A DNA stretch of 64,000 nucleotides from DATATJ01 sp963789075 (GCA_963789075.1 CAWBJQ010000002.1:620001-684000); one strand, 5' to 3'; positions 45,985-56,996 are shown, counted from the first letter of the stretch. Numbers and translations are program-made. Notes: a model not told the origin generated them from the letters alone.

Positions 45985-47364
45985 CTAAATCAAAACCATT
46001 TTCCCCGGGTTCATCCGGTTGTCGGGGTCGAGGGCGCGCTTGATCGTCCGCATGACCTCGAGCGCCGGTCCGTGCTCGGCCTCGAGAAACTTCATCTTCC
46101 CGTAGCCGACGCCGTGCTCGCCGGTGCACGTCCCGCCCATCGCGAGGGCGCGGACGACCATGCGCTCGTTCAGCCGGCGCGCGATGTCGAGCTCGGCCGT
46201 ACTGTCGGGATCGAGCACGTAGATCAGATGGAAATTGCCGTCGCCGGCATGGCCCACGAGCGCGATCGGAAACGGCGCCGCGACGTTGTCCGCCTTCGTT
46301 TCCAGGATGCACTCCGCCAGGCGGGAGATCGGCACGCACACGTCGGTCGTCCACGCGCGCGCGCCGGGCCGCAGCGCGAGCGCGGCATACAGCGCATCGT
46401 GGCGCGCCTGCCACAGCCGCTCGCGATCCTCCAGCCGCGTCGCCCATTGAAAGCCCTGACCGCCGTGGTCGGCGGCGAGCGCTTGCACCGTCTCGACCTG
46501 GTCCGCCACATGGCGCGAGCTGTCGCTGTGAAACTCGAAGAACAGGGTGGGTGCCACGGCATAGGCCGTCTTCGAGTAGCGGTTCACGGCGTCTATTTGC
46601 GTTTCGTCGAGCAGTTCGATCCGTGCGACCGGCACGCCGACCTGGATCGTGGCGATCACGGTCTCCACCGCGCCTTGCATCGATCCGAATGAGCACACCG
46701 CTGCAGACACGGCTTCAGGCAGCGGGTGCAGCCGGAGCGTGATCTCCGTCAGGATGCCCAGCGTGCCTTCCGATCCGACAAACAGGCGGGTCAAGTCGTA
46801 GCCCGCGGCCGACTTCCTGGCGCGTGTGCCTGTCTTGATGATGCCGCCGTCGGCGAGCACCACGGTCAGGCCGAGCACGTTCTCGCGCATGGTCCCGTAT
46901 CGAACCGCGGTCGTCCCTGAAGCGCGCGTGGCCGTCATGCCGCCGAGCGTGGCGTCGGCGCCCGGATCGATCGGAAACATGAGCCCGGTGTTGTTGAGCG
47001 CCTTGGCCAACTGCAGCCGCGTGACGCCCGCCTCCACGGTCGCGTCGAGGTCGTCGATGCTCACGCGCACGATCGTGTTCATCTCGCGCAGATCGATCGT
47101 GATGCCGCCGTGAATCGCGTTGACGTGGCCTTCGAGCGACGTGCCGGCGCCGAACGGAACGATCGGCAGACGCGCGGCCGCCGCGATCCTGACGATCGCC
47201 GCCACTTCCGCGGTCGTGCTCGGAAAACACACGATGTCGGGTGGCGCGTGGAGGTGGTAGGACTCGCCGTGGCTGTGATGATCCCGAACCGCGGCCGCGT
47301 CGGACGCGCGCGGACCCAGGAGATCCTTCAGCGCGCTGATAGCCGATTCCGTCGAGGCGGACAT
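45985..47364 (-). CDS. FAD-linked oxidase, GlcD/D-lactate dehydrogenase-like
   Basis: A 459-residue flavoenzyme. The FAD-binding (FAD_binding_4) domain contains RLPIVPFGAGTSLEGHVNAI (about residues 69-88) and PGADATLGGMTATRASGTTA; the C-terminal domain includes FPIALVGHAGDGNFHLIY and MGGTCTGEHGVGYGKMKFLE. These match D-2-hydroxyacid dehydrogenases such as glycolate oxidase subunit GlcD or D-lactate dehydrogenase. GlcE/GlcF partners are absent, so a single-subunit D-lactate-type enzyme is likelier. It is intact. Confidence 0.88.
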   Translation of the reverse strand: MSASTESAISALKDLLGPRASDAAAVRDHHSHGESYHLHAPPDIVCFPSTTAEVAAIVRIAAAARLPIVPFGAGTSLEGHVNAIHGGITIDLREMNTIVRVSIDDLDATVEAGVTRLQLAKALNNTGLMFPIDPGADATLGGMTATRASGTTAVRYGTMRENVLGLTVVLADGGIIKTGTRARKSAAGYDLTRLFVGSEGTLGILTEITLRLHPLPEAVSAAVCSFGSMQGAVETVIATIQVGVPVARIELLDETQIDAVNRYSKTAYAVAPTLFFEFHSDSSRHVADQVETVQALAADHGGQGFQWATRLEDRERLWQARHDALYAALALRPGARAWTTDVCVPISRLAECILETKADNVAAPFPIALVGHAGDGNFHLIYVLDPDSTAELDIARRLNERMVVRALAMGGTCTGEHGVGYGKMKFLEAEHGPALEVMRTIKRALDPDNRMNPGKMVLI

Positions 47365-47393
47365 GGGGCTCAGTCTAACCCACCGGCGACGAT

Positions 47394-47459
47394 CGACGCG
47401 GAGACCGCTGAAACCGCAGACCGGATTCTTCTCAGCGAGCCCGGCGTCTTCGGCGTTGC
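47394..47459. repeat. Family A palindrome before the FAD oxidase gene
   Basis: Left arm CGACGCGGAGACCGCTGAAA; right arm TTCTCAGCGAGCCCGGCGTC and on to GGCGTTGC. It lies 30 bases upstream of the start at 47364, the same placement as the copy before the FKBP gene. Confidence 0.75.
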
Positions 47460-47487
47460 ACGTCGTGTCATGCGAGACACTCGGCCG

Positions 47488-49299
47488 TCATCCGTCGCCG
47501 CGCTCCGCACGCGGCATCGCGACCGTCGCTTGCGAGGGGGTTGGCGGGACGGACGGCGCGGCTGACAGTTGCGCCGGCAGACGGACCGTGAATGCGGCGC
47601 CGCGGCCCTCACCCTCGCTCCGCGCGGTAATCGATCCGCCATGGAGCTCGACGAGGTTCCGCGCGATCGCGAGCCCGAGCCCGAGGCCGCCGAACTGCCG
47701 CGTGCTGCCCGGATCTTCCTGCCGGAAGCGCTCGAACACATGCGGCAGAAAACCGGCCGAGATGCCGATGCCGGTGTCGGTCACACCGATCTCCAGTGCG
47801 CCCGCAGACCGCGCGACCGTTACGGCGACGTGGCCGCCGCTCGGCGTGAACTTCACCGCATTCGACAGGAGATTCCACACGATCTGCTGCAGTCGTCCCG
47901 CGTCGCCGGCGACCTGATGTCCGTCAGGCTCGATGATCGTCTCGAGGCCGATCGCTTTCGCGTCCGCCGCCGGCCTGACGGTGTCGACCGCTTGCCGCAC
48001 GACATTATCGAGGTCCACGGTGCGGATATCGAGCCGTAGCGCGCCGGTCATTCCGCCGGATACGTCGAGCAAGTCGTCGATGAGCCGCGTCTGCGCCTGG
48101 GCGGCGCGCTCAATGGTTCGAAGCGCCTTATCCTTCATCCGATCTTCGACGACGTCGTTCACGAGTATCCGGGCCCATCCGCAGATCGCGGTCAGCGGCG
48201 TTCGCAGCTCGTGCGAGACGGTCATCAGAAACTGATCTTTCAGCGCATTGGCCGATTCGGCGTCGCGCCGCGCATGCTGCTCGCGCTCGAGCGCCGACGC
48301 GAGCCGTTCGTTCGCCTCGGTCAGGCGCTCGGCCTCGAGCTGCCGCGTCCGTGCGAGCGCCAGCTCCGCGTGGGTCTTCGCCTCGGTCTGGCGATACAGC
48401 ACGAGCAAGGTCCCAGCCAGCGTGAGCGTCAGCACGGTGAAGAGCGCGGCGGATCCCAACGCTTCGTGGAGCCAGCCCGCCAGCACCTCGGCGCGATCAA
48501 GTGACACGGCCACGATCAGCGGCGGCGTGTCGGTCGCATGGAAAGCGCTCAACTGCACCGGACCGTCCCGATCGACCGGGCCTTCGAGGACGCCGGCGGC
48601 GCCGGCGCTCCTGGCCGACGCGGCGAAGATCGGATTGTCGCGCACCGATTGTCCGATTGGATTTTCGCCCGACGGCTCCCGGAAGAGAACGAATCCGTCA
48701 GGGTGGAAGACCCAGACGCTGCCTCGCCGGCCCACGTCGACGGTGCGAAAGAAACCGCGCGGCGCCGCCGGCATCAGCGTGGCCACGATCGCGCCGGCGA
48801 ATGCACCGTGCTCGTCGCTCAGTCTCCGGCCGATGGGAATCAGGTACAGGCGCGGTTCCCTGAGGCTGAGAAAGGGTGTGTCGATCGCCAGCTCGTCGTC
48901 CGGCGCCGCGCTCAGGCGGCGAAAGACGTACTCATGTCGCCGCGATTGACCGAGGATGCCGGGCTGCGTCGAATGGCGGATGATGCCGTCGCGATCGGTG
49001 ACGGAGATGGAGCCGACGCCGGCGAGGCCCGCTTTCGCCGATCTCAGGCTTGGAGCCCAATCGGCCTCGGGCGCCAAAGGCCCACCGATGCGGCGGCCGT
49101 GGAGCGCCAGCTGGCGCAGCGACGCGTCGCCGGCGGCAAACGACTCGTGGACATACTCCGCGAGAATCAGCGCGAGGTTGGCCGCCCGCGCCTCGGCGGC
49201 GCTGACCGTCTGCGTGCGCCATCGCCACAGGTCGCGGGCACGCAGCGCAGCCGTCGTCAGCAGCACGATCGTGAGCACGCCGATCGCGAATTTACGCAA
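47488..49299 (-). CDS. Sensor histidine kinase with an extracytoplasmic dCache-like domain
   Basis: Membrane helix at about residues 6-21, periplasmic ligand-binding region at about 40-280 (ISVTDRDGIIRHSTQPGILG is a Cache-type strand set), second helix at about 281-302, then a coiled coil (304-355). The HisKA box SHELRTPL holds His363. The ATPase has N box NLLSNAVKF, G1 DTGIGIS and G2 GGLGLGLAIARN. No receiver domain or HAMP is visible and no response regulator is adjacent, so it may be an orphan kinase. The signal is unknown. Confidence 0.88.
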   Translation of the reverse strand: MRKFAIGVLTIVLLTTAALRARDLWRWRTQTVSAAEARAANLALILAEYVHESFAAGDASLRQLALHGRRIGGPLAPEADWAPSLRSAKAGLAGVGSISVTDRDGIIRHSTQPGILGQSRRHEYVFRRLSAAPDDELAIDTPFLSLREPRLYLIPIGRRLSDEHGAFAGAIVATLMPAAPRGFFRTVDVGRRGSVWVFHPDGFVLFREPSGENPIGQSVRDNPIFAASARSAGAAGVLEGPVDRDGPVQLSAFHATDTPPLIVAVSLDRAEVLAGWLHEALGSAALFTVLTLTLAGTLLVLYRQTEAKTHAELALARTRQLEAERLTEANERLASALEREQHARRDAESANALKDQFLMTVSHELRTPLTAICGWARILVNDVVEDRMKDKALRTIERAAQAQTRLIDDLLDVSGGMTGALRLDIRTVDLDNVVRQAVDTVRPAADAKAIGLETIIEPDGHQVAGDAGRLQQIVWNLLSNAVKFTPSGGHVAVTVARSAGALEIGVTDTGIGISAGFLPHVFERFRQEDPGSTRQFGGLGLGLAIARNLVELHGGSITARSEGEGRGAAFTVRLPAQLSAAPSVPPTPSQATVAMPRAERGDG

Positions 49300-49323
49300 G
49301 GGCCCTCGCCGCGGGATCAGCGA

Positions 49324-49899
49324 TCAGTCGTGATAACAGAGCGCGCGATCGCGGCGGACATAGCGCCCGCCGTCGACCGGCTCGAAGACGTGACAGGTGG
49401 TCATCTCGCCGCCGTAGATATGTATCGTGATCGAGGGCTCATCGAGCGCGTTGGCGAGCACGTGGTACTCGAACGGCGGAATGAGGCAACCAGCCGATCC
49501 GACGGCGGCGTGGACACACCCTTTCTGCTCGAATCGGAACGCGTCGTGGTCTTCTTCCACGAGATCGTATTGCGTAACGTCCATCCGCCCCTCGACGACG
49601 CCTTCGACGCACCAGATCCCGGCGTGATCGTGCAGCGGCGTCCCCTGGCCGGGGCCCCAAGTCATGACAACGGCGGTGTAGCCGAGGCTGTCGCTGCGAT
49701 GGAGCAGACGCCGCGCGTAGCCTTCGCGGCGGATGCGGTGAAAGCGCGCCGGCAGCGTCACCGCGCGATCGCGAATCGTATCTTCAAGGTCGTGCTTGAT
49801 GCGCTGCGTGATCGCGTCCGCGCGGCCCAGCTGAACGGCCGCATCCAGACGCGCGATGAGAGTCGTCAGCCCATCGGACATTCGATTGAGTTCGGACAT
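49324..49899 (-). CDS. Cysteine dioxygenase-like cupin protein
   Basis: A single cupin domain in 191 residues. The metal motif is TPLHDHAGIWCVEGVVEG (HxH) with a third His in EYHVLANALDEPSITIHIYG. This pattern and the spacing fit the bacterial cysteine dioxygenase family, which oxidises cysteine or another thiol such as 3-mercaptopropionate to the sulfinate with Fe(II) and O2. The start may be 49899 or 49881 (both give an MS- start). It precedes the histidine kinase gene by 24 bases and is probably in the same transcript. Confidence 0.8.
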   Translation of the reverse strand: MSELNRMSDGLTTLIARLDAAVQLGRADAITQRIKHDLEDTIRDRAVTLPARFHRIRREGYARRLLHRSDSLGYTAVVMTWGPGQGTPLHDHAGIWCVEGVVEGRMDVTQYDLVEEDHDAFRFEQKGCVHAAVGSAGCLIPPFEYHVLANALDEPSITIHIYGGEMTTCHVFEPVDGGRYVRRDRALCYHD

Positions 49900-49953
49900 T
49901 CGATTGAGTACCGAGTATAACGAAGTTGTGTGCCAAAAATTGATTGCAGGGCT

Positions 49954-49995
49954 GGTCCTTTTGGACCCGCCGAGCCGGGTCTCAACAGACCCGGC
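49954..49995. repeat. Two GGTCC-type hairpins
   Basis: GGTCC-TTTT-GGACC (49954-49967) and a perfect 9-bp stem, GCCGGGTCT-CAAC-AGACCCGGC (49974-49995). They lie between the MA-like peptidase gene and the cupin gene on the minus strand. The words recur at 11207 and 54414. Confidence 0.85.
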
Positions 49996-50014
49996 CTGAA
50001 CGGCAATCGCCGCC

Positions 50015-51112
50015 TCAGTGCATGCTCCCCTGGAAATCGGCGAACGTGCGTTGAATGCGGTGAAGAAACGCCGCGTCGAAGTCGGCGCCCTCGCCGAGAT
50101 CGCGCAGCAGATTCGCCACCGCCACGCCGCCGGCCTCGTCGAGGAGTCGCCGCACCGCAATGGCGCTCGTCGCGTAGGCGACCTGCGCTTGCGCGCCGGT
50201 GAGGCGGCCGAACGAGGCTGGCAGCGCGCTGAGCGGCACCGCCGTGTGCGTTTCGGCGACGCGCCGCTCCGTCTGGTCCGGCTCGCCCGTTTCGAGCGCC
50301 GTCGCCAGCCCTTCGTTCAGCCAGACGGGAACGCCGCGTGCAGCGAGAGTGTGGACGAGCGCGTGGACGAATTCGTGCGCGAGCACGCGATCGAGCTCCT
50401 TGCGATTGTCGAGCGCGCCGCGCATCGGCACGCGAATGACCCCGTCGAACGCGCCGCCTGACCACGGGGGCGCTCGCGTGATGTCGCTGAACTGTTCAGC
50501 CGTGTAGAGCGCGACCGGCACCGGCGCGTATGGATAAGTGCCGAGCGTCTGTCCGATCCGCCAGTACGCGCGATCCAGCGAGGCCAGCGCCTGCTCGGCC
50601 AGCGCAGCCTCCTGCGGTCCTTCGAACGACACGGTGAAATGCGATCCGACCGTCTGCAGCATGCGGTCGTGCAGATCCGCTTCGCGGCGCCATCGCTCCA
50701 GCGTCGCGGCGGCGTCGGCATCGCCGGGGACGCTGGTGGTCAGTGCTTCATACGCGCGGATCGCGCCGGCGACGTCGCCGAGCCGGTGCAGCGCGGCGCC
50801 GAGAATCTCGCGCGCCTGCGTGAGCGTCGCGTCGAGGTCGAGCGCGCGTTCGGCTTCCGTTTCGGCGTCGGCATCGCGTCGTTCGAGATACGCGGCTGCC
50901 GCCGCGCCAAGGTGAAGCCGCGCGTTTCTCGGATCGCCGGCAAGCGCGTCCCGGAACAGGCTGGCGGCCTCGTGCGCGTGGCCCGCGTTCAGGGCCTCGA
51001 ATGCCGCTCGTTCGAGCAACGCCGTCTTCGGATCCACCTGCGCGGCCGGCAGACTGGCGCAGCACAACAGGCTGATTGCCACGACCCTGAACGGCTGTCG
51101 CAGAAATATCAC
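50015..51112 (-). CDS. Secreted tetratricopeptide protein with a peptidase MA-like domain
   Basis: After a signal peptide (about 1-24), TPR-like helical repeats run from about 30 to 145 (NAGHAHEAASLFRDALAGDP is one unit). The C-terminal half is a gluzincin-like domain with VLAHEFVHALVHTLAARGVP (HExxH) and WLNEGLATALETGE (the third ligand Glu), typical of MA-like minimal metallopeptidases. The substrate is not known. It is divergent from the ceramide cluster, with a 71-base gap that should hold promoters for both. Confidence 0.82.
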   Translation of the reverse strand: MIFLRQPFRVVAISLLCCASLPAAQVDPKTALLERAAFEALNAGHAHEAASLFRDALAGDPRNARLHLGAAAAAYLERRDADAETEAERALDLDATLTQAREILGAALHRLGDVAGAIRAYEALTTSVPGDADAAATLERWRREADLHDRMLQTVGSHFTVSFEGPQEAALAEQALASLDRAYWRIGQTLGTYPYAPVPVALYTAEQFSDITRAPPWSGGAFDGVIRVPMRGALDNRKELDRVLAHEFVHALVHTLAARGVPVWLNEGLATALETGEPDQTERRVAETHTAVPLSALPASFGRLTGAQAQVAYATSAIAVRRLLDEAGGVAVANLLRDLGEGADFDAAFLHRIQRTFADFQGSMH

Positions 51113-51183
51113 TGGGCACGATTATAGGGGCGACGTTATCGTTTTCTAATGGTCCAGATGCTATTCTTACCGGACATTCACCG

Positions 51184-51446
51184 ATGCCCCAACCTGCTTC
51201 CGCCCACATCGAAGAAGGCGTAATCGAGGTGCTCAAGAACGTGAGCCGCCGTCCGATTGACCCGACCCTGAACAGCGATTTGGTCGCCGATCTGGGGTTC
51301 GACTCCCTGCAGGTGCTCGAGGTGATTGCCGAGCTCGAGGACCGCTTCGATATCTCGATTCCACTGAACGACGTACCGGCCACCCGCACCGTGGCGCAGG
51401 TGATCGGCGAAGTGACGCGGATTATCGAGGGGCGGGCGACCGCCTG

Positions 51447-51447
<1 letters not shown>
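51184..51447 (+). CDS. Acyl carrier protein of the predicted ceramide cluster
   Basis: An 87-residue ACP with the phosphopantetheine site LGFDSLQVLE (Ser41) and the helix II motif VIAELEDRFDISIPLNDV. It stands first in a plus-strand unit of ACP, acyl-AMP ligase and serine palmitoyltransferase; its TGA overlaps the ligase ATG. Bacterial sphingolipid clusters contain a specialised ACP that delivers the acyl group to the palmitoyltransferase, and this context supports that role rather than general fatty-acid synthesis. Confidence 0.9.
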
Positions 51448-53121
<1,674 letters not shown>

Positions 53122-53124
53122 GCG

Positions 53125-53184
53125 AAAAAGGGGCCGTACCCCTTTTTGAGCCTGCACGAGAAAAAAGGGGTACGGCCCCTTTTC
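53125..53184. repeat. REP-like inverted repeat, GGGGCCGTACCCC type
   Basis: Left arm AAAAAGGGGCCGTACCCCTT, loop GAGCCTGCACGAG, right arm AAAAAAGGGGTACGGCCCCT. The arms are complementary over about 22 bases and each is itself palindromic. It lies between the ligase and the palmitoyltransferase genes and could attenuate transcription between them. A relative lies at 34151-34214. No REP-associated transposase is in the window. Confidence 0.9.
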
Positions 53185-53194
53185 CGGAGACCGG

Positions 53195-54401
53195 ATGGAC
53201 CTGCTCGAAAAGCTGCGCGCGATTGAAAGACGCCGCGAGACGTTCGCCGACGCGTCCGCCATGCCGGGCGCGACCGTGATCGAACGGGTGCTCGGGCCCT
53301 GCGAAGTCGCGATCGGCGGACAGGCCGACCCTGATGTTCGGGTCGAACAATTATCTCGGCCTGACGATGCATCCCGACGTGATGGCGGCGGCGCGCGACG
53401 CCGTGACGGAGTTCGGCACCGGCACGACCGGCTCGCGCACGGCGAATGGCACGCTCGCGATGCACGAGGAGCTCGAACGCGAGTTCACGGATTGGTTCGG
53501 CAAGCGCTACGGCGTCATCTTCAGCACCGGCTACCAGGCCAACCTCTCGCTCATCGGCGCGCTGTGCGGCCCGGGCGATGTGATCCTGATCGACGGCGAC
53601 AGCCACGCGAGCATTTACGACGCGACCCGCCAAACCGCGGCGCAAGTCGTGGCGTTCCGCCACAATTCACCCGAAAGCCTGCGCAAGAAGCTCGAGCGTC
53701 TGCCCGCCGGGCAGCGCAATCGCCTCGTCGTGGCCGAAGGTCTGTATTCGATCCGCGGCGACGTCGCCCCGCTGCGCGACATCGTCGAGGTGTGCCGTGC
53801 GCACGGCGCGTATCTGATGGTGGACGAAGCGCACTCGCTCGGGACGTACGGCGCGCACGGCCTGGGCTGCGCCGAAGCGCAAGGTGTGCTCGATCAGGTG
53901 GACTTCGTGGTGGGGACGTTTTCGAAGTCACTGGCCGGCGTCGGCGGCGTGTGCGTGTCGGATCATCCGGAGCTGCGCGCGCTGCACTTTCTGGCGCGCG
54001 CGTACGTCTTCACGGCGTCCGGTTCGCCTTCGAACGTCGCCAGCGTCCGCGCGGCGGTCCGCGTCGTGCGCGGTCATCCGGAGCTGCGCGATCAGCTCTG
54101 GTCGAACATCCGCCGGCTGCGCAGCGGCCTGCAGGATCTCGGCTACGTGATCGGCGACACCGAGTCGCCGATCGTGCCCATCCTGACCGGCGACGAGGAG
54201 CGGACGATCGCGCTGTGGCAGCAGCTGCTCGCGCAGGGGTTGTACGTGAACGTGATCGTGCCGCCCGGCTGCCCGCGCGACGCCTGCGTGCTGCGCGCGA
54301 GCTGCTCGGCGGCGCACACATCGGAGCATCTGACGCGCGCGCTCGAGATCTTCAGCCGCGTCGGCGCCGAGCTCGGCGTCACGCGCGTCGCGTTGTCGTA
54401 A
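53195..54401 (+). CDS. spt: Serine palmitoyltransferase, one frame change
   Basis: A PLP enzyme of the alpha-oxoamine synthase family that condenses L-serine with palmitoyl-thioester to 3-ketodihydrosphingosine, the first step of sphingolipid synthesis. After a frame change near 53335 the sequence reads GSNNYLGLTMHPDVMAAARD, then EFGTGTTGSRTANGTLAMHE, DGDSHASIYDATRQTAAQVV, LMVDEAHSLGTYGAHG and the PLP lysine in VVGTFSKSLAGVGG. The GTGTTGSR segment and HASIYD order fit serine palmitoyltransferases rather than KBL or BioF. GGAGA precedes the ATG at 53195. The neighbouring genes support the call. Confidence 0.87.
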
Positions 54402-54413
54402 ATGTCCGTGTAG

Positions 54414-54435
54414 GCCGGGTCCTTTTGGACCCGGC
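54414..54435. terminator. Perfect 9-bp hairpin between convergent genes, possible bidirectional terminator
   Basis: GCCGGGTCC-TTTT-GGACCCGGC lies between the palmitoyltransferase stop and the stop of the minus-strand gene at 54441. A T-run follows on neither strand, so classical intrinsic termination is uncertain. The sequence is the same word family as the hairpins at 11207 and 49974, so it may simply be a dispersed repeat. Confidence 0.5.
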
Positions 54436-54440
54436 GGACC

Positions 54441-54740
54441 TCACTCGACGAGCGTGAACATCTCTCGCTGGCCGGATTCGACGAGCGGCAGAAGCTTCTG
54501 ATAGTTCGCCTGCCAGTCCTTATCGCCCATCACTTTGGGCATCATCCCTTCGAGGGCGGCAAGATTCGGCACCGTCAATTCCAGGACGATCGTGTAGAAC
54601 GGTCCGGTCATATCCGTCAGGAGACGCTGGGACATGTCTACGCCGGCTCGTTTCTGAATGGCGATACCTTCTTTCATGATCGCGAGCGCTTCACGAGCCT
54701 TGCCGAACTTCAACTGGAACGTGTTGCGAACGATGATCAT
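54441..54740 (-). CDS. Small Dabb/NIPSNAP-like protein, 99 residues
   Basis: The protein MIIVRNTFQLKFGKAREALA, LLTDMTGPFYTIVLELTVPN and YQKLLPLVESGQREMFTLVE has the alternating strand-helix pattern of the dimeric alpha/beta-barrel (Dabb or NIPSNAP-like) fold. AAAGGAG six bases before the ATG at 54740 sets the start. It lies between the two halves of the ceramide cluster and in the same direction as the reductase, but 123 bases downstream of its stop. Any role in sphingolipid synthesis is unproven. Confidence 0.7.
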   Translation of the reverse strand: MIIVRNTFQLKFGKAREALAIMKEGIAIQKRAGVDMSQRLLTDMTGPFYTIVLELTVPNLAALEGMMPKVMGDKDWQANYQKLLPLVESGQREMFTLVE

Positions 54741-54863
54741 CGGCCGCTCCTTTCTGGAACAAGTCGTCGGATTGCCGAATGTCTCTTCACTCGCGCCGAT
54801 CCTCGGCGTCTGAGCCCCGAGACGATACACAGAATTGCGCGTTTCGGCAAGGTGGCCGTTGGA

Positions 54864-55828
54864 TCACAGCCAGCCGTGGTCGCGGTACCACGCGGCGGTG
54901 CGGGCGATCCCCTCTGGTAAATCGACCGTGGCCTGGATTCCCAGCTGATCGCGCAGCCGATCCACGCGACAGACGAACCCTTCCGAGTACATCTCCGCGT
55001 ACCGCCGGCGGTTGATGGGCAGGGTGCGTCCGATGATCCGCCCGAGCGCGTCGGCGGCGACGGCAATCGGATAGAGGATCGCAGCAGGCACCGGCAGCAG
55101 CCGCGCAGGACGGCCCACGGCTGAGCGAATCGCGTCGAGCAGATCCGGAACGCGGACCGGCCGCGCGTGGGCGACGAAGCAGGTGTGTCCGTGGCCGCCG
55201 GCCTCGATCGCCGCCGCGATCGCGCGCACGAGATCGTCGACGTACACAAAGCTGTACGCGGCGTCCTGTCGGCCGACCACCGGAATGATCCCGTGCGCCG
55301 CACAGCGGAACAGCGGCAGCACCGCGCGGTCGCCAGGCCCGTAGACGACGCCCGGCCGCAGAATCGTCCAGCGCAGTCCCGCCGTTGCGCGGACGGCCTC
55401 TTCGCTGGCCAGCTTGCTCCGGCCGTACGCGTTCATCGGGATGGGCGGATCGTCTTCGCGCCGCGGCGCCGCCGCCGGCGCGGGGCCGGCCGCTGCGAGG
55501 CTGGAGATGTGCACGACGGGGACGCCGCATTCGCGCGCGGCAATCGCGACGGCGCGTGTGCCGTCGACGTTCACCGCGCGTGAGCTCCTCGTCGCGCACC
55601 GCGCTGACGAGGCCGGCGAGGTGGACGACGACGTCGGCGCCGGCGAACGCGGCGCGCAGCGCTTCGGGAGTGAGCGCCGCTCGCACGACCGACGACGCCT
55701 GGCGGCGCCGGGCGGCGCGACTCGGGACGCACGACGGCGCGTACCGAGTCGCCGCGCGCGACGAACTGCGCGGCGAGATTCCGCCCGATGAATCCCGTGG
55801 CTCCCGTGAGCGCCACGGTGCGGCTCAC
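54864..55828 (-). CDS. cerR: NAD-dependent epimerase-like protein, predicted ceramide reductase, two frame changes
   Basis: SDR-extended fold: VALTGATGFIGRNLAAQFVA (Rossmann motif, GTG start at 55828), ADVVVHLAGLVSAVRDEEL, then RAVNVDGTRAVAIAARE, the catalytic YGRSKLASEEAV (YxxxK), and WTILRPGVVYGPGDRAVLPL. Frame changes near 55715 and 55575 must be joined; the third part is intact to 54864. The closest described role for this gene beside spt and a GNAT-like acyltransferase is the bacterial ceramide reductase CerR, which reduces the 3-oxo group of oxidised ceramide. It overlaps the acyltransferase gene by GTGA, so they are coupled. General epimerase activity is the alternative. Confidence 0.72.
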
Positions 55829-56937
55829 GCGAGCGCCTTCTGGTAAATGCGGTACGTCTTATACCGCCGCGCACCCGCCTGTTCCACCGGGTGGTTGATG
55901 TTGTAGTTGTCCTCGAGCACCCACGACAACTCGGCCCGCCGGTAACCGGCCGCGTCGGCGTGCTGCTGCAGCTCGTGCCACAACAGGGCGTAGAGCCCGC
56001 TCTTGCGATGTTCGGGCAGCAGCCCGACGAGCAGCACGCGCAGCTGGTCGACGATCCGGCCGCGCAGCAGCAGACGGACGAGCCCCAGCGGGAACAGCCG
56101 GCCGCCCGTGCCCTTCAACGCCTGGTTGATGTCGGGCAGCGCAATCGCGCAGCCGATCATCGTGCCGTCGACTTCGGCGCGGATCGCGATGCGCGGATCC
56201 AGAATCAGCTTGAGATCCGCGGCGACGCGGCGGAACTCGGCTTCGGTCGGCGGCACGAAGCCCCAGTTGTGCTCCCACGCGCCGCAATAGAGGAGCCGCA
56301 GCCGCTCCACTTGCTCCTTGAACTCGCGCGCCTGGAGCGGACGAATGACGACGCGCTCGCGCTTCTTGAAACGGGCGGCGACCCGTTTGACGGTGTCTCC
56401 CGCGCCGGTGTGGACGTCGCACAGCCACGCATAGAGATCTTTCACCTTCACGTAGCCGGCCGATTCGATGAACGCCGCGTACTCGGCGGATTGTGCGGCA
56501 TCAGCAGCATCGGATCCGAGTCGAAGCCGTCGATCAGCAGGCCGGCTTCCTCGTTGAGCGACGGGTTGAGCGGCCCGCGCACGTGCGCGCGGCCGCGCTG
56601 CTTCGCCCAGTCCTCGACCGCGCCGAGCAGCGCGCGCGCCGCATCGGCGTCCTCGGCCTCGAAGAAGCCGAAGGATGCGAGGTTGTCGCCGTGCGTCGCG
56701 TTGTGCAGACGATCGTCGAACGCGGCGATCCGGCCGCAGACCTCGTGCCCGCGCCACGCGAGCAGGAGCGTGTGGTCGGCGTGCGCGAAGAACGGATTGG
56801 TCTTCGGCCGCAGCCGATCGCGTTCCGCGATCCGCAGCGGTGGAATCCAATGCGGGTCGCGGCCGATTGCGCCGGTAGGGGTAGTTGATGAAGCGCCGGA
56901 AGTCGCGCGTGGCGTGCACGGGCCGAACGTCGATCAC
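55825..56937 (-). CDS. bcerS: GNAT-fold N-acyltransferase, predicted bacterial ceramide synthase, two frame changes
   Basis: About 370 residues. The N-terminus reads VIDVRPVHATRDFRRFINYP, then, in the next frame, DPHWIPPLRIAERDRLRPKT and NPFFAHADHTLLLAW. The family hallmark HVRGPLNPSLNEEAGLLIDG and LLMPHN follow, and the C-terminal GNAT half contains GLLPEHRKSGLYALLWHELQ and ELSWVLEDNYNINHPVEQAG. This architecture matches the bacterial ceramide synthase described in Caulobacter, which N-acylates 3-ketosphinganine. Frame changes lie near 56865 and 56500. GTG at 56937 is the likely start. Together with spt, ACP, ligase and CerR it completes a ceramide pathway. Confidence 0.75.
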   Translation of the reverse strand: MIDVRPVHATRDFRRFINYPYRRNRPRPALDSTAADRGTRSAAAEDQSVLRARRPHAPARVARARGLRPDRRVRRSSAQRDARRQPRILRLLRGRGRRCGARAARRGRGLGEAARPRARARAAQPVAQRGSRPADRRLRLGSDAADAAQSAEYAAFIESAGYVKVKDLYAWLCDVHTGAGDTVKRVAARFKKRERVVIRPLQAREFKEQVERLRLLYCGAWEHNWGFVPPTEAEFRRVAADLKLILDPRIAIRAEVDGTMIGCAIALPDINQALKGTGGRLFPLGLVRLLLRGRIVDQLRVLLVGLLPEHRKSGLYALLWHELQQHADAAGYRRAELSWVLEDNYNINHPVEQAGARRYKTYRIYQKALA

Positions 56938-56976
56938 TTACGTATGTTAAGCCAAGCTCGTCTGAGTCTCATCGCA

Positions 56977-56996
56977 GGCGGACCTGTGTGTCCGCC
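56977..56996. repeat. GGCGGAC-CTGTGT-GTCCGCC hairpin
   Basis: A perfect 7-bp stem within the divergent gap between the acyltransferase gene and the TonB receptor gene. The rest of the 198-base gap (56938-57135) has further GAC/GTC-rich words but no gene. Promoters for both directions should lie here; I cannot place -35/-10 boxes with confidence. Confidence 0.55.

Noticed and set aside
53195..54401. 8-amino-7-oxononanoate synthase (BioF) or 2-amino-3-ketobutyrate CoA ligase (Kbl)
   Set aside because: Residue patterns (GTGTTGSR, DSHASIYD) and the ACP, ligase, reductase and acyltransferase neighbours fit serine palmitoyltransferase better.
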